64,000 nucleotides of DNA, from positions 52,970 through 116,969 of the forward strand of contig NZ_JACBYI010000018.1 of NCBI RefSeq assembly GCF_019352175.1. The letters run 5' to 3'. The notes below the pieces were generated by a model. It was not told where the DNA came from. It worked only from the letters and a program-made list of their open reading frames with translations, and did not search any database. This document shows, in pieces, positions 25,244 to 34,405 of this stretch. A program made the translations under genes and the position numbers. This DNA comes from Paenibacillus sp. S150 (lineage in GTDB: Bacteria > Bacillota > Bacilli > Paenibacillales > Paenibacillaceae). Within the stretch, counting starts at the first letter, position 1. Every line of letters starts with the position of its first letter.

Positions 25244-26074
25244 TTAATAGTGCAGAGCACTATTCTTATGACTGCGATCGGTCCAGGCTGTAACCCGGGA
25301 CTCAATAACGGCAATAATGCGGTCGACGGCCAGAGCCAGAACACTGTAAAGAATGACGATGGCGAATATTCCGCTGGTATTCAGATACTGCTGCTGCACG
25401 ATCATTAAATAACCCAGACCGGTTTGGGAGCCCATGAATTCCGCAGCCACATCCAACCCGAAGGAAGTCGCCGCCGCAAGCCGAATCGCTCCTACCAAAT
25501 GGGGAACTATATTCGGAAGCACAATCGTACGGAATACCGTTTTGCGGTCTGCGCCAAGCGTATAGCTCGCCTGAATATAGATGTTGGGAATATTTCGGAC
25601 CGCTTCCGTCGTGGTAACGCCCATGATGACCGAGCAGCCAAGTGCGATCAAGCCGATTTGCGGGGCCAGACCAATGCCGAACCAGAGGACGAACATCGGG
25701 ATCAGGGCAAATACCGGAACGGGACGCAGCAAATCGAATATGGTTTCGAAGAAGAATAGAAAGCTCTTGCTGTAGGCCATGAGGATGCTGATCGCAAAGC
25801 CGACGGCGGAACCGATCAGAAAGCCCAAAAAGATCATCGTCAGACTCGTCCCCACTGCGCTCGGCAGTGAATTCCATAGATCTCCATAGGACTGAATGAC
25901 AGACTGCGGACTGGGCAGAAACAGGGGGCGAATCAAACCGAAGCGGGTGACGAGAAACCATAGAAGGATGAGCACTAAAAGTGGGATGCTTTTATACAAG
26001 AAGGTTTGATTTTTGAATTTACTGATAAGAGAAGGTGGTTTATGCGGTGTCTCGACCGTTGCTTTCGCGCTCAT
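25244..26074 (-). CDS. NitT/TauT-type ABC transporter permease
   Basis: 276 residues, six helices. Its binding-protein-dependent permease loop is GCSVIMGVTTTEAVRNIPNIYIQASYTLGADRKTVFRTIVLPNIVPHLVGAIRLAAATSFGLDVAAEF, with the EAA region at about residues 165-195, as in SsuC/TauC. GGGAAGGGAC precedes the ATG. One base separates it from the ATPase gene, so the two are co-transcribed. Confidence 0.9.
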   Translation of the reverse strand: MSAKATVETPHKPPSLISKFKNQTFLYKSIPLLVLILLWFLVTRFGLIRPLFLPSPQSVIQSYGDLWNSLPSAVGTSLTMIFLGFLIGSAVGFAISILMAYSKSFLFFFETIFDLLRPVPVFALIPMFVLWFGIGLAPQIGLIALGCSVIMGVTTTEAVRNIPNIYIQASYTLGADRKTVFRTIVLPNIVPHLVGAIRLAAATSFGLDVAAEFMGSQTGLGYLMIVQQQYLNTSGIFAIVILYSVLALAVDRIIAVIESRVTAWTDRSHKNSALHY

Positions 26075-26075
26075 G

Positions 26076-26900
26076 CTAGTCCCTTCCCTTCGTCGATAGG
26101 AATGTAAGAATATGCTGAAGCTCTTTGCGCTTCTCCTGGAATTCTGCCGTCATCTTGACTTCCAGATTGCGGGGACGTGCGAATGCCGGTTCAATTTCGG
26201 TATGGAAATGTCCGGGGTCCGCGCCAAGTACGATAATGCGATCCGCAAGAAACAAGGCTTCTTCCAAATCATGCGTTACGAAACAGACCGTCTTTTTCGT
26301 TTCTTCCCAGATCTTGATCGTCTCCAGCTGAAGCTTTTCTTTGGTCATCGCATCCAGCATTCCGAACGGCTCGTCCATCAGCAGAATTTCCGGGTTGTTG
26401 GCTATCGCTCTGGCCATATCCACACGTTTTTTCATGCCGCCCGACAATTCCTTCGGGAGCAGGTTGTGAATGCCCGGACGCGACAGGCCGACCATCAGCA
26501 GGAATTTATCGACCATAATCCTGCGCTCCTGCTTGCCGATTTTTCGGATCTTGAGTCCGTATTCCACATTCTGCTCCACCGTCATCCAGGGAAATACCGA
26601 ATCGTCCTGAAAAACGACGGCGCGGTCCGCACCCGGCTTATCGGCCGGCCGGCCGTCGATCAGCATCCGGCCTCCGGTCGGCTTCAGCAGCCCGGCGATC
26701 ACGCGCAACAAGGTCGACTTGCCGCAGCCGGACGGACCGATGAATACGACGAACTCTCCCTCCTTTACCTCCAGATTGATGTCCTGCAGGGCGATCATCC
26801 GCCGGCTTCTCGATTCATAAACCATTTGAAGCTGCCGGAGAGAAATTTTGGCGGATCGACTCGATAGCTCTGTATGCCCGATGGCTTCCGTCTTATTCAA
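26076..26900 (-). CDS. NitT/TauT-type ABC transporter ATPase
   Basis: 274 residues from a TTG that follows GGGGGAGG. Walker A is GPSGCGKSTLL, the Q-loop is VFQDDSVFPWMTV, the signature is LSGGMKKRVDMARA, Walker B is ILLMDEPFGMLD, the switch His is FVTHDLEEAL. This is the SsuB/TauB type. It overlaps the PfkB kinase gene by eight bases, giving tight coupling of uptake and phosphorylation. Confidence 0.93.
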   Translation of the reverse strand: MNKTEAIGHTELSSRSAKISLRQLQMVYESRSRRMIALQDINLEVKEGEFVVFIGPSGCGKSTLLRVIAGLLKPTGGRMLIDGRPADKPGADRAVVFQDDSVFPWMTVEQNVEYGLKIRKIGKQERRIMVDKFLLMVGLSRPGIHNLLPKELSGGMKKRVDMARAIANNPEILLMDEPFGMLDAMTKEKLQLETIKIWEETKKTVCFVTHDLEEALFLADRIIVLGADPGHFHTEIEPAFARPRNLEVKMTAEFQEKRKELQHILTFLSTKGRD

Positions 26901-27870
26901 TAGAACCTCCCCCTTCGCTGAATTGACCGTTCACTTCCGACTCCGTCGGAATGCCGGAACCTTTCTTGCGGATGCTCAATCCAGCGAAGGTGCAGGCAAA
27001 CCGCAATGCTTCTTCAATCGTTTTGTTCCGATTCCACCGCGCATGCAGAAAGGAAATATTAAATAAATCGCCGGCTCCCACCGTATGCTCCGCCTCGATA
27101 GCGATTGCTTTCACCTCGCAGGTCAGCTCCGCACCAACGGCTGCAGCGCCTTCCTTCCCTTTTTTTATAATGAACAGCTTGCCGGCAGAAGGCTCCCGCG
27201 CGGTCGCTATCCACCTGCGAAGACGGGTTATGCCGGTTTGGAGGTCCTGCGAATCCGTGAAAGCCGCAAGCTCGTCGGTATTCATGAATACCGCATCGCA
27301 CTGCAGCAGCACCTCAAGCAAGTCCGCCTTGCTCATCCAGGTCTCATCCGACCAGATCAGATCGGCCGCGATCCATCTCCCTTCCCCCCGCCACATCCTG
27401 ATCAGTTCGTTCAACCGGTTCGGCGAAACCCGTGGCGGCAGGCACCATCCGGATAAAAAAACAATATTTCCCGGGGGCAGAGCAATATCCGCGAACAGCT
27501 CTTCCATCTGATTTAGCACGCCCGGATAAGTAAGGAAAAATCGTTCGCCGTCTTTTCGAATACAGGCAAAGGTCTGACTCGTCCTTTCCTTCCGGTGCTC
27601 CCGCAAACCATCCATAGAGAGATTAAGCCGTTTAAACTGCTCCTTCAGAAAGCCCCCCTCCTGGTCGGAGCCGATAAAGCCGCAGCTGACAAATGGCGCC
27701 GCTAAAGCAGCAGCCCCAATTGCCATATTGCCGATATTGCCGCCCAATTGCCGCCGTGGCTCATCGATCATGACCTCCAGTCCCCATTCCGGCAAGCGTT
27801 CCAGCTGAGGTAAAAAAATATCCAGTGTGAGATCTCCAATTCCGATTACGGTTTGAACCACTTTCCTCAT
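26893..27870 (-). CDS. PfkB-family sugar kinase
   Basis: 325 residues. N-terminal GDLTLDIFLP and the GGNIGNMAIGAAAL substrate-side Gly pair, the C-terminal PfkB signature HTVGAGDLFNISFLHA with catalytic Asp, and FACTFAGLSIRKKGSG. It phosphorylates a sugar, nucleoside or sugar-amine with ATP. Four-base overlap with the SIS gene. In the frl operon of Bacillus subtilis a PfkB kinase (FrlD) and a SIS deglycase (FrlB) form a fructosamine pathway; this pair could be analogous. Confidence 0.88.
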   Translation of the reverse strand: MRKVVQTVIGIGDLTLDIFLPQLERLPEWGLEVMIDEPRRQLGGNIGNMAIGAAALAAPFVSCGFIGSDQEGGFLKEQFKRLNLSMDGLREHRKERTSQTFACIRKDGERFFLTYPGVLNQMEELFADIALPPGNIVFLSGWCLPPRVSPNRLNELIRMWRGEGRWIAADLIWSDETWMSKADLLEVLLQCDAVFMNTDELAAFTDSQDLQTGITRLRRWIATAREPSAGKLFIIKKGKEGAAAVGAELTCEVKAIAIEAEHTVGAGDLFNISFLHARWNRNKTIEEALRFACTFAGLSIRKKGSGIPTESEVNGQFSEGGGSIE

Positions 27871-28898
27871 TCCTTTCGCGTTACCTTATTCACCAGGCTT
27901 GGCTGTACGGTTGTCATCCCCTTAAGTATGGCGTAACTGGAGTAAATCATATGCATAACGAATGCGTACATGACGGGCTGCAGCTCCTCGCACAGTTCCG
28001 GCACATATACGGCTGGTATGCCGGCTTCTAACTGGACACGGTCGGATAGAACGGCAGCAACCGGCGTGTGATCATCATGAAGATCATTGATCAATTCAAC
28101 CTTGCGCTCAAGCGTTTCGTCCAACGGTGCGAGAATCAAGACGGCTACATCGGGACGCGCCGTCAATTCAATCGTTCCATGACGGAGCGCTCCGCCTGTT
28201 ACGGGAATTGACGGAACCTGAATTTCCTGAAAGTCCAGCGATGCTTGGTTGGCAATCCCCGTCAGGTAGCCCTGGGCTTCGATCAGAATCGACTGCTTGT
28301 CCAGCAGCATGGCTGCGATCCGCTCCGCATTGGACCATTGCTTCATCACATCGTTCAGAGCCGTAACGAGGGCGGCAATCCATTCGGACGGCTTCAACGC
28401 AAATTCGTAACCGAGTCCGATGCCAATAGCCAGTGCATAAGTGAGAGACAGCGTGAACGATTTGGTATTGGTAAAGGCTTCTTCGTTGGCCTCGAAGCGG
28501 CATAAATAATCCGCCCGCTGCACCAGAGGGCTGTTTGCATTTTCTGTAATCGCGATCACGGTCCTTGATGGGGCTATGGACCGGATCAGACGCAGAATTT
28601 CGGCCGATTCGCCGGACCTGCTCATAATGAACAGCGGACGCATATCCTGATGCAGCGGCAGATCGTAATCCAGCAGATCCGCGGTATTGATCAGCTGCCC
28701 CTTAAACTGTCCTCTTTTGCGAAGCCACATTTCCATGGCTTGCAGCGAATAATAGGAGGTGGCAATTCCGGTGAATACATAGCCACCGCTCAAATCTATT
28801 TTTTTGACCGTTTCAATAACCTGTTCTATCATGGCTATATGTTTATATAAATAGGCCGGCTGCTCCCTGATGTCCGCGACCAATGCATCAATGCTCAT
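27867..28898 (-). CDS. SIS-domain sugar isomerase/deglycase (GlmS-C / FrlB / AgaS-like)
   Basis: 343 residues from the ATG preceded by GAGAGGGGGAG; it overlaps hyuB by eleven bases. Two SIS domains: the first has IATSYYSLQAMEMW, SRSGESAEILR and ITENANSPL, the second GGALRHGTIELT, LAPLDE and a C-terminal helical tail, the same order as the isomerase half of GlmS. FrlB removes the amino acid from fructosamine-6-phosphates; AgaS deaminates amino sugar phosphates. It follows a kinase in the pathway, so a phosphorylated sugar with a C-N bond is the likely substrate. Confidence 0.82.
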   Translation of the reverse strand: MSIDALVADIREQPAYLYKHIAMIEQVIETVKKIDLSGGYVFTGIATSYYSLQAMEMWLRKRGQFKGQLINTADLLDYDLPLHQDMRPLFIMSRSGESAEILRLIRSIAPSRTVIAITENANSPLVQRADYLCRFEANEEAFTNTKSFTLSLTYALAIGIGLGYEFALKPSEWIAALVTALNDVMKQWSNAERIAAMLLDKQSILIEAQGYLTGIANQASLDFQEIQVPSIPVTGGALRHGTIELTARPDVAVLILAPLDETLERKVELINDLHDDHTPVAAVLSDRVQLEAGIPAVYVPELCEELQPVMYAFVMHMIYSSYAILKGMTTVQPSLVNKVTRKE

Positions 28899-30582
28899 AG
28901 CCGCTCCCCCTCTCCGGCTGCTTTTCTGATTTCCGTCCGTACTGCTGCTCCGCTGCTTGCGGTGTGATCTTGCTCCGCTCCACATCCAGCATCACTTGCT
29001 GCGCAGGCCTCTCTTCGGGACGTCCGTAGCCGCCGCCGCCGCCGATTGCCATCTCGAGCAGATCTCCACGATTCACGGTGGTGCTGCCCTTAGCCGGCAA
29101 ATATTCGACCGCCCCGTCGTTTCTTGTTACTTTCAGATAGGCAGTGGCTCCATCCTGTCCTCCATGCAGCCCTCTGGCCGGATATTTGAATCGGTCGGAA
29201 TACACGGACATATGAACATCGTCCTCCAGGAACTCATAAGCTCTCACTGCTCCTAGTCCGCCTCTCGTCCGGCCGGCACCGCCCGAATCGGCCCGCAGCT
29301 CGTAGCGGGTTACGCGAAGGAACGGCGTGGCAATCTCCAGCGTTTCCACCGGGGTATTCTTGCAATTGCCCAGCGGATCGTCCAGTTGATCCGCCCCGTC
29401 ATTATGGGGGCCGGCTCCATATCCTCCGCCGAGCTGCTCGCTGATGGCATAGAACTTGTTGCCGCGCCAGTGCATATCGAGCTCTGTGCGCTGATCGTAG
29501 CCCGGAGCGGGCACGCGGTCGGGAATTGCCTGAACGAACGCTTTCTGGATTGCCTGGAAAATGCGCATTACCAGTACATTGCGCCCTTCGACAGGAGCGA
29601 ATTCAACCGGATTCACAATAGAGCCTTTGGGCGCTGTGATGGTGATCGGCCGGTATGCCCCATCATTGAACGGAATGAGCGGATCGCCCAGGATCATCTT
29701 GAGCGCCGAATAGGTACTTGATACGGTCGAAGCCCATGGAACATTGATGGCGGTCCTTACCTGTGGAGAAGACCCGGTGAAGTCGACAGCCAGAGTATCG
29801 CCTTCGACGACAAGCCGAACGCGGATTACGACAGGCTCTTCGTGAATACCGTCATCGTCCGCCTGATCTTCGCCTTCATAGACACCGTCGGGAACGAGGG
29901 CAATCGATCGTCTCATAGCCGTTTCCGTATAATCGAGGAACTGCTCGCAAATGGACAGCAGGCTCTCCTTGCCATAGCGCTGCAGCAGCTGATGCAGACG
30001 GCGGCGGCCGGTTTCATTGGCTGTGAGCTGGGCATTGATATCACCGATGGTATCGTCGGGGATACGGATATTCGCACGAATGACCTGCTCCAGCAATCCG
30101 CCGTTCCAGTCCCGTGACAGCGAGAATTTGATGGGGGTAAACCGCATTCTTTCTTCAAAAATATCCTTTGCGAACAGATTAAAGCCGGGTGAATGCCCAA
30201 GATCCACATGATGGCCCACACTGCCCGAGAAAGCGATTAACTGCTCCTCCCAGAAGATCGGTGAGAAGAGGTAAATATCCGACAGATGCTGGCCTCCATT
30301 GTATGGATCATTCAAAATGATTACATCGTCTTCTGTAAGCTGGGCCGGATCGATCTTACTCAATGCGCCGTTCAAGGCCGGACTGACGGAGTTCATATGA
30401 AGCGGAATATTTTGCGACTGCGCAATAATCCTTCCTTTGGCATCAGCCAGGAAGGTCGACGCGTCTGCTGCCTCCCGGATAACAGTTGAGTAAGCGCTTC
30501 GGAGCAGGTCCGCACTCATTTCCCGTGCAATAGCAAGAAGATTGTTCGTAGCAATGTTAAAAAGTGCCGGATCGATTCTCAT
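28888..30582 (-). CDS. hyuB: Hydantoinase/oxoprolinase B-type subunit
   Basis: 564 residues. Typical HyuB features: N-terminal LFNIATNNLLAIAREMSADLLRSAYSTVIREAADAST, the metal-site-like LNDPYNGGQHLSDI and SGSVGHHVDLGHSPG, GGGYGAGPHNDG, and the C-terminal GGGGGYGRP. With HyuA it forms an ATP-dependent ring-opening enzyme for hydantoins, 5-oxoproline or related lactams; some relatives are ketone carboxylases. The four-base overlap with hyuA fits a 1:1 complex. Confidence 0.9.
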   Translation of the reverse strand: MRIDPALFNIATNNLLAIAREMSADLLRSAYSTVIREAADASTFLADAKGRIIAQSQNIPLHMNSVSPALNGALSKIDPAQLTEDDVIILNDPYNGGQHLSDIYLFSPIFWEEQLIAFSGSVGHHVDLGHSPGFNLFAKDIFEERMRFTPIKFSLSRDWNGGLLEQVIRANIRIPDDTIGDINAQLTANETGRRRLHQLLQRYGKESLLSICEQFLDYTETAMRRSIALVPDGVYEGEDQADDDGIHEEPVVIRVRLVVEGDTLAVDFTGSSPQVRTAINVPWASTVSSTYSALKMILGDPLIPFNDGAYRPITITAPKGSIVNPVEFAPVEGRNVLVMRIFQAIQKAFVQAIPDRVPAPGYDQRTELDMHWRGNKFYAISEQLGGGYGAGPHNDGADQLDDPLGNCKNTPVETLEIATPFLRVTRYELRADSGGAGRTRGGLGAVRAYEFLEDDVHMSVYSDRFKYPARGLHGGQDGATAYLKVTRNDGAVEYLPAKGSTTVNRGDLLEMAIGGGGGYGRPEERPAQQVMLDVERSKITPQAAEQQYGRKSEKQPERGSGYEH

Positions 30583-32624
30583 GCGGGGGCCACCTCTTTT
30601 CTCAGCAATAAACTTCCGTTCTCCTGCATCACTCCCATCCAGCCGGCTGGGATGTAGCAGGTTGTCGAGCTTTCTTCCACTACCGCAGGACCTTGAATGG
30701 GCTTAGCGGCTTCAAGACCATTCCAGTTGTAGAAAAGGCAGTTTATCCACGTTCCGTTGATTAGGACTTTGTCCTCCTCCGGCGTTGCCAGCCGGGCGTC
30801 GGGACGGTAGTGCAGCCTATCGAGCCTGTCGTCCTTACGGGACACGATGGCCCGCAGGCGATAATTGACGATTTCCACCGGAATCTTCAACGAGTGGTAG
30901 CCGTATCGCTTCAGATGCACTTCATGGAATTTCCCGGCGATCTCTTCCCCGGATGTCCGCGGGTCCTCCAGATCGACCTGGAGCTCAAACGCCTGTCCCT
31001 GGTACCGGACATCGCAGCTATGCCGGAATTCGACTTCCTTGTTGTGCAGACCATAGGAGAACAGCTCGTCCATGGCGCGTTGCCGAAGCTTGCCGAACTC
31101 GCTCTCGACCACCAAACGGTCCGTCATACCGCATAAGGAAACGCGGGTTTGCACATTGTCCCGGATGATATCGGCGACGAGCAGCCCGAACGATGACAGG
31201 ATGCCGGCATAGCGGGGAACCAAGACCTGATTCATCCCGATTTCTTCCGCCATACTTACGGCGTGCAGCGCTCCGCCGCCACCGAAAGCGACGAGCGTGT
31301 AATAACGCGCGTCGTAGCCCCGTTCCGTGGAGACCAGCCTTATTGCCTGAATCATATGCGCTTCAATAATGCGGACCATCGCTTCGGCCGCTTCATCGGA
31401 ACTAACGCCGAGCTGGGCACCCAGATTCCTGATCGCTGTTCTGCCCGCAGTCACATCTAAGGGATAAGCTCCTCCTGCAAAATGCTGCGGTCTGATTAAG
31501 CCCCGGTACACCAGCGCATCCGTGATCGTCGGAAGCGTTCCTCCCCGTGCATAACAGGCCGGCCCGGGGTCCGCTCCCGCGCTCTTTGGCCCGACACGGA
31601 GCATATGACCGTCATCCAGCCAGGCGATACTTCCGCCGCCCGCTCCTACCGTTGCGATATCCAGCATGGGTACGGCAATGGATAGTCCGTCGATTTTGTT
31701 CTCGGTCGATACAAGGGGAATGCTCTGGTTAACCAGACACACGTCGGCGCTCGTTCCTCCGATGTCGAAAGTAATGATATCCGAAATCCCTGCCTGATTG
31801 GCCATATATACAGCTCCGGTTACTCCGGCTGCCGGACCGGATAGCAGAGTCCGCGCCACTTCGTTACGGAGAGCTTTAATCGGGATAATGCCGCCATTGG
31901 ACTGGGTGATCATGATATCGCCGCTGAAGGAGCGGCGCTGAAGCTCGGATTGCAGCTTTTCGATGTAGCGGATCATGACCGGAGCGATGTAGGCACTGAT
32001 GGAGGTGGTGCTCGCCCTTTCATATTCGCGGAATTGTGGAAGAATATCAGCGGAGGCAATGACCGTCGCATGCGGGAGTAAGGATTCCAGTATCCTTTTG
32101 GCCATCTGTTCATGAACGGGATTGGCATAGCTATGGAGGAAACAAATGCCTACGGCCTGAATACCTTCCGCCGCCAGCCTTGCTGCGACCTCTGCTATTT
32201 CATCCTCCCGGATCGCCGTCAGTACTTCCCCCTGGTGGGTAAGACGTTCGCGCACCGGAAAAACCATATTTCTAGGGATTACAGCCTCTGACCTCTGATA
32301 AAACAGATCGTAGATATTCTCCTTGTCGCCGCGCTGAATCTCCAGTATGTCGGCAAAGCCCTGCGTGACAAGCAGTGCCGCCTTGAATCCTTTTCTCTCC
32401 AGAACGGCATTGGTCGCCACGGTCGAGCCGTGCAGCAGTTCAACCGTGTCGCCCCAATCGGCCTGTAACTGATCGACACCACGCAGTACGCCCTGCTCGG
32501 GCGATAGCGGAGTCGACGGCACTTTCAGCGTTCTCAGGGAAGCATGCCCTTCGTTCTGCTCGAACAAAATGATATCAGTGAAGGTGCCGCCGATCTCCAC
32601 CGCCAGTCTTTTTTCCGGTGTCAA
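30579..32624 (-). CDS. hyuA: Hydantoinase/oxoprolinase A-type (ATP-binding) subunit
   Basis: 681 residues from a TTG placed eight bases after AGGAGGG; no nearer ATG fits. ASKHA-type ATP site elements: EIGGTFTDIILFE, HGSTVATNAVLER, TFDIGGTSADVCLV, and the Gly-rich VGAGGGSIAW. HyuA phosphorylates the ring amide so that HyuB can hydrolyse it. First structural gene of the eight-gene operon; the promoter with the GntR-type operator lies directly upstream. Confidence 0.9.
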   Translation of the reverse strand: MTPEKRLAVEIGGTFTDIILFEQNEGHASLRTLKVPSTPLSPEQGVLRGVDQLQADWGDTVELLHGSTVATNAVLERKGFKAALLVTQGFADILEIQRGDKENIYDLFYQRSEAVIPRNMVFPVRERLTHQGEVLTAIREDEIAEVAARLAAEGIQAVGICFLHSYANPVHEQMAKRILESLLPHATVIASADILPQFREYERASTTSISAYIAPVMIRYIEKLQSELQRRSFSGDIMITQSNGGIIPIKALRNEVARTLLSGPAAGVTGAVYMANQAGISDIITFDIGGTSADVCLVNQSIPLVSTENKIDGLSIAVPMLDIATVGAGGGSIAWLDDGHMLRVGPKSAGADPGPACYARGGTLPTITDALVYRGLIRPQHFAGGAYPLDVTAGRTAIRNLGAQLGVSSDEAAEAMVRIIEAHMIQAIRLVSTERGYDARYYTLVAFGGGGALHAVSMAEEIGMNQVLVPRYAGILSSFGLLVADIIRDNVQTRVSLCGMTDRLVVESEFGKLRQRAMDELFSYGLHNKEVEFRHSCDVRYQGQAFELQVDLEDPRTSGEEIAGKFHEVHLKRYGYHSLKIPVEIVNYRLRAIVSRKDDRLDRLHYRPDARLATPEEDKVLINGTWINCLFYNWNGLEAAKPIQGPAVVEESSTTCYIPAGWMGVMQENGSLLLRKEVAPA

Positions 32625-32644
32625 AAAAATCCCTCCTTCTATTT

Positions 32645-32682
32645 GTTGTTATAATGTAGATACAAATTTAGGTAAACAACAC
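32645..32682 (-). promoter_or_regulatory. Promoter with GntR-type operator for the hyuA operon
   Basis: On the minus strand TTTACC, 16 bases, TTATAA (or 17 and TATAAC) can serve as -35/-10. The spacer contains TAAATTTGTATC, the reverse complement of GATACAAATTTA at 32659-32670, which matches one side of the palindrome upstream of the GntR gene. Repressor binding here would block the promoter. Inferred. Confidence 0.5.
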
Positions 32683-32691
32683 CGTTTTCAA

Positions 32692-33480
32692 TTATAAAAA
32701 CGGTGTATCTCCGGATTTCCTGATTCTGGCATACTCCGAAGACTCTCCAATCTCAATCAGGAATTCCATGGCCTCACTGTTATAAACCGTGTTCTCAAGT
32801 TCGAACGGCTTTCCGCTCTTCAGATACGTAATGCCTGTTACAAATAAAGCCGGTGAGCCTGGATTCTCATCAAGCAGAATCGCATCACTCGGACTTAGCG
32901 AAACAGCGCGTAAAACTTGACTGGCGCTCTGAAATTCAAATCCGTACGAGGAGGAAAGATACTTGTATAGCGATCCCTTTAAATGCTCTTCGGAAAGATC
33001 GGGACATAAAAATTGCGGGATCCACAGCTTCTCAATCAGAATCGGAAGTTCATCCGCAAAACGGACGCGTTCGATATACCAGACAGTATGGTCGATGCGG
33101 ATATCCAGATTCCGTGCCACTTCCTCACTCGGTCGTTCTGCCGAGAAGCAAATCACCTTGGAAGTAGGATGCATGCCTGCCGACTCGATAATAAAGCTGG
33201 TGCTTTTCACTTGTCTGGCATCCCGGGCTACATGTTTTTTTAAATAACGATTTCTGACCTCAGTCGACAGAGGACCTGCATTAACGAATGTTCCTCTTCC
33301 CTGCTCGCGGTTGATAATCCCATCGTTCACAAGGTTGCTTAGTGCCAATCGTACAGTCGTTCGGCTCACACCGTATTTGTTAGTGAGTTGCTCTTCCGTT
33401 GGAAAAAGCGAATGCGGCGGATATTCGCCACTGGAGATTTTATCTCTCAGCAGCTGAGTCAATTGATGGACCAAAGGCAA
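32692..33480 (-). CDS. GntR-family regulator with UTRA domain (HutC/FrlR type)
   Basis: 262 residues. Winged helix at about 1-72 (SLFPTEEQLTNKYGVSRTTVRLALSNLVNDGIINREQGRGTFV) and a UTRA ligand-binding domain (about 95-255, with WYIERVRFADELPILIEKLWIP). UTRA regulators usually bind a phosphorylated sugar or amino-acid-derived pathway intermediate. It is encoded just upstream of hyuA in the same direction, with 67 bases between. It most likely represses the operon and itself. Confidence 0.9.
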   Translation of the reverse strand: MPLVHQLTQLLRDKISSGEYPPHSLFPTEEQLTNKYGVSRTTVRLALSNLVNDGIINREQGRGTFVNAGPLSTEVRNRYLKKHVARDARQVKSTSFIIESAGMHPTSKVICFSAERPSEEVARNLDIRIDHTVWYIERVRFADELPILIEKLWIPQFLCPDLSEEHLKGSLYKYLSSSYGFEFQSASQVLRAVSLSPSDAILLDENPGSPALFVTGITYLKSGKPFELENTVYNSEAMEFLIEIGESSEYARIRKSGDTPFL

Positions 33481-33552
33481 GGGGTTGGTACGATCAATGG
33501 CGTCCAGAAAAGACCCTCCTTAGCTAATTTCAAATAAATTCATAACATGTAT

Positions 33553-33568
33553 GATACAAATTTGTATT
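33553..33568. promoter_or_regulatory. Palindromic operator upstream of the GntR gene
   Basis: GATACAAATTTGTATT contains the perfect 14-base palindrome ATACAAATTTGTAT, about 75 bases before the start codon and next to ATAATAAATG-like promoter DNA. The same half-site recurs in the hyuA promoter. It is a candidate autoregulatory site. Confidence 0.5.
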
Positions 33569-33830
33569 AACGTTATAATAAATGTTTTATTAGATGTTGT
33601 CAACAAACCTCACCTAATTTATTTTTTTAAACAAAATTTATATTTTTTCATAAATGGAAACGCTTGATTCAGGAAGATAAAAACCAATTTTCTCTGTGAA
33701 ATTCATTGCTTTACCAGATTTATGTCACATAACATCACACAACGACTCTTAGACCAATTCTTATTTTGTTAATACGAACGGCCAGAAGCTAAAGAAATGA
33801 ACCAAAACTATAGAATACGGTGGCTATCAG

Positions 33831-33937
33831 GCATGGCGGCTGTTGGCCCTATATCGCCAAGACCCAGCACGGCAGTTCCGTCACTGACAACAGCAACCCT
33901 ATTCTTCTTGATCGTGTATTCGTAAACCAAAGCTTCA
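33831..33937 (-). pseudogene. Remnant of a second malic enzyme gene
   Basis: About 34 codons read LVYEYTIKKNRVAVVSDG followed by TAVLGLGDIGPTAAMP, closely matching TIKRNTVAVVTDG and TAVLGLGDIGPEAAMP of the intact malic enzyme at 35578. DNA similarity is also clear over about 85 bases. There is no start and no continuation on either side: the fragment abuts the stop of the GNAT remnant and runs into unrelated AT-rich sequence. It appears to be a decayed or rearranged paralogue. Confidence 0.75.
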
Positions 33938-34380
33938 TTAATGCGAGCTTAGGTGTTTGCGGTAGCCCTCCACCTTCTCTTCCCGGTAGCCCATCGCCTC
34001 ATAGAAGACATGCGCCTCCTTCCGCTTCTCACCCGATACAAAAATAATATAATAGCAATTCCGTTCATGGGCAATATCTTCAAGTGCTGACATGAGCTTT
34101 TTACCAATTCCCTGACGGCGCGCCCGCGAAGAAACGACTACATTCTCTATCACCATAAACGGGCGGCAGTCGCCAACCAGGTCCTGGCACACAATGCCCA
34201 TCATCGAGCCAAGCAGCTCCCCGTCTACAAAAGCGCCTAACAGAATGTACCGGCTGTCCGCCTTAATCGTCTGAAACGCCGTTTCCAGCTTTTGCGGGTC
34301 AGTGGTCCGTTAATCAGTTCATGGTAGAGCTTGTTCAATGCCTGAAGAGTTTCGAATTCAATTTCTTTAATGATCACCAT
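33938..34380 (-). pseudogene. GNAT acetyltransferase with frameshift
   Basis: The first 28 codons (MVIIKEIEFETLQALNKLYH and on) run into a wrong frame at about 34305-34315. The following frame reads DPQKLETAFQTIK, then LLGAFVDGELLGSMMGIVCQ, and continues through the acetyl-CoA loop VVVSSRARRQGIGKKLMSAL to FYEAMGYREEKVEGY. One inserted base, or two lost, would explain the break. Either a pseudogene or a sequencing error; it sits next to the malic enzyme remnant, which favours decay. Only the weak GTGGGG precedes the ATG. Confidence 0.7.
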
Positions 34381-34405
34381 GTGTGCTTGCCCCACTTTCT
34401 GTTGA

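Noticed and set aside
33655..33670. Possible cre site (TGGAAACGCTTGAT) upstream of the GntR gene
   Set aside because: One key base of the consensus fails (A for C near the 3' end) and it lies more than 170 bases from the start codon.
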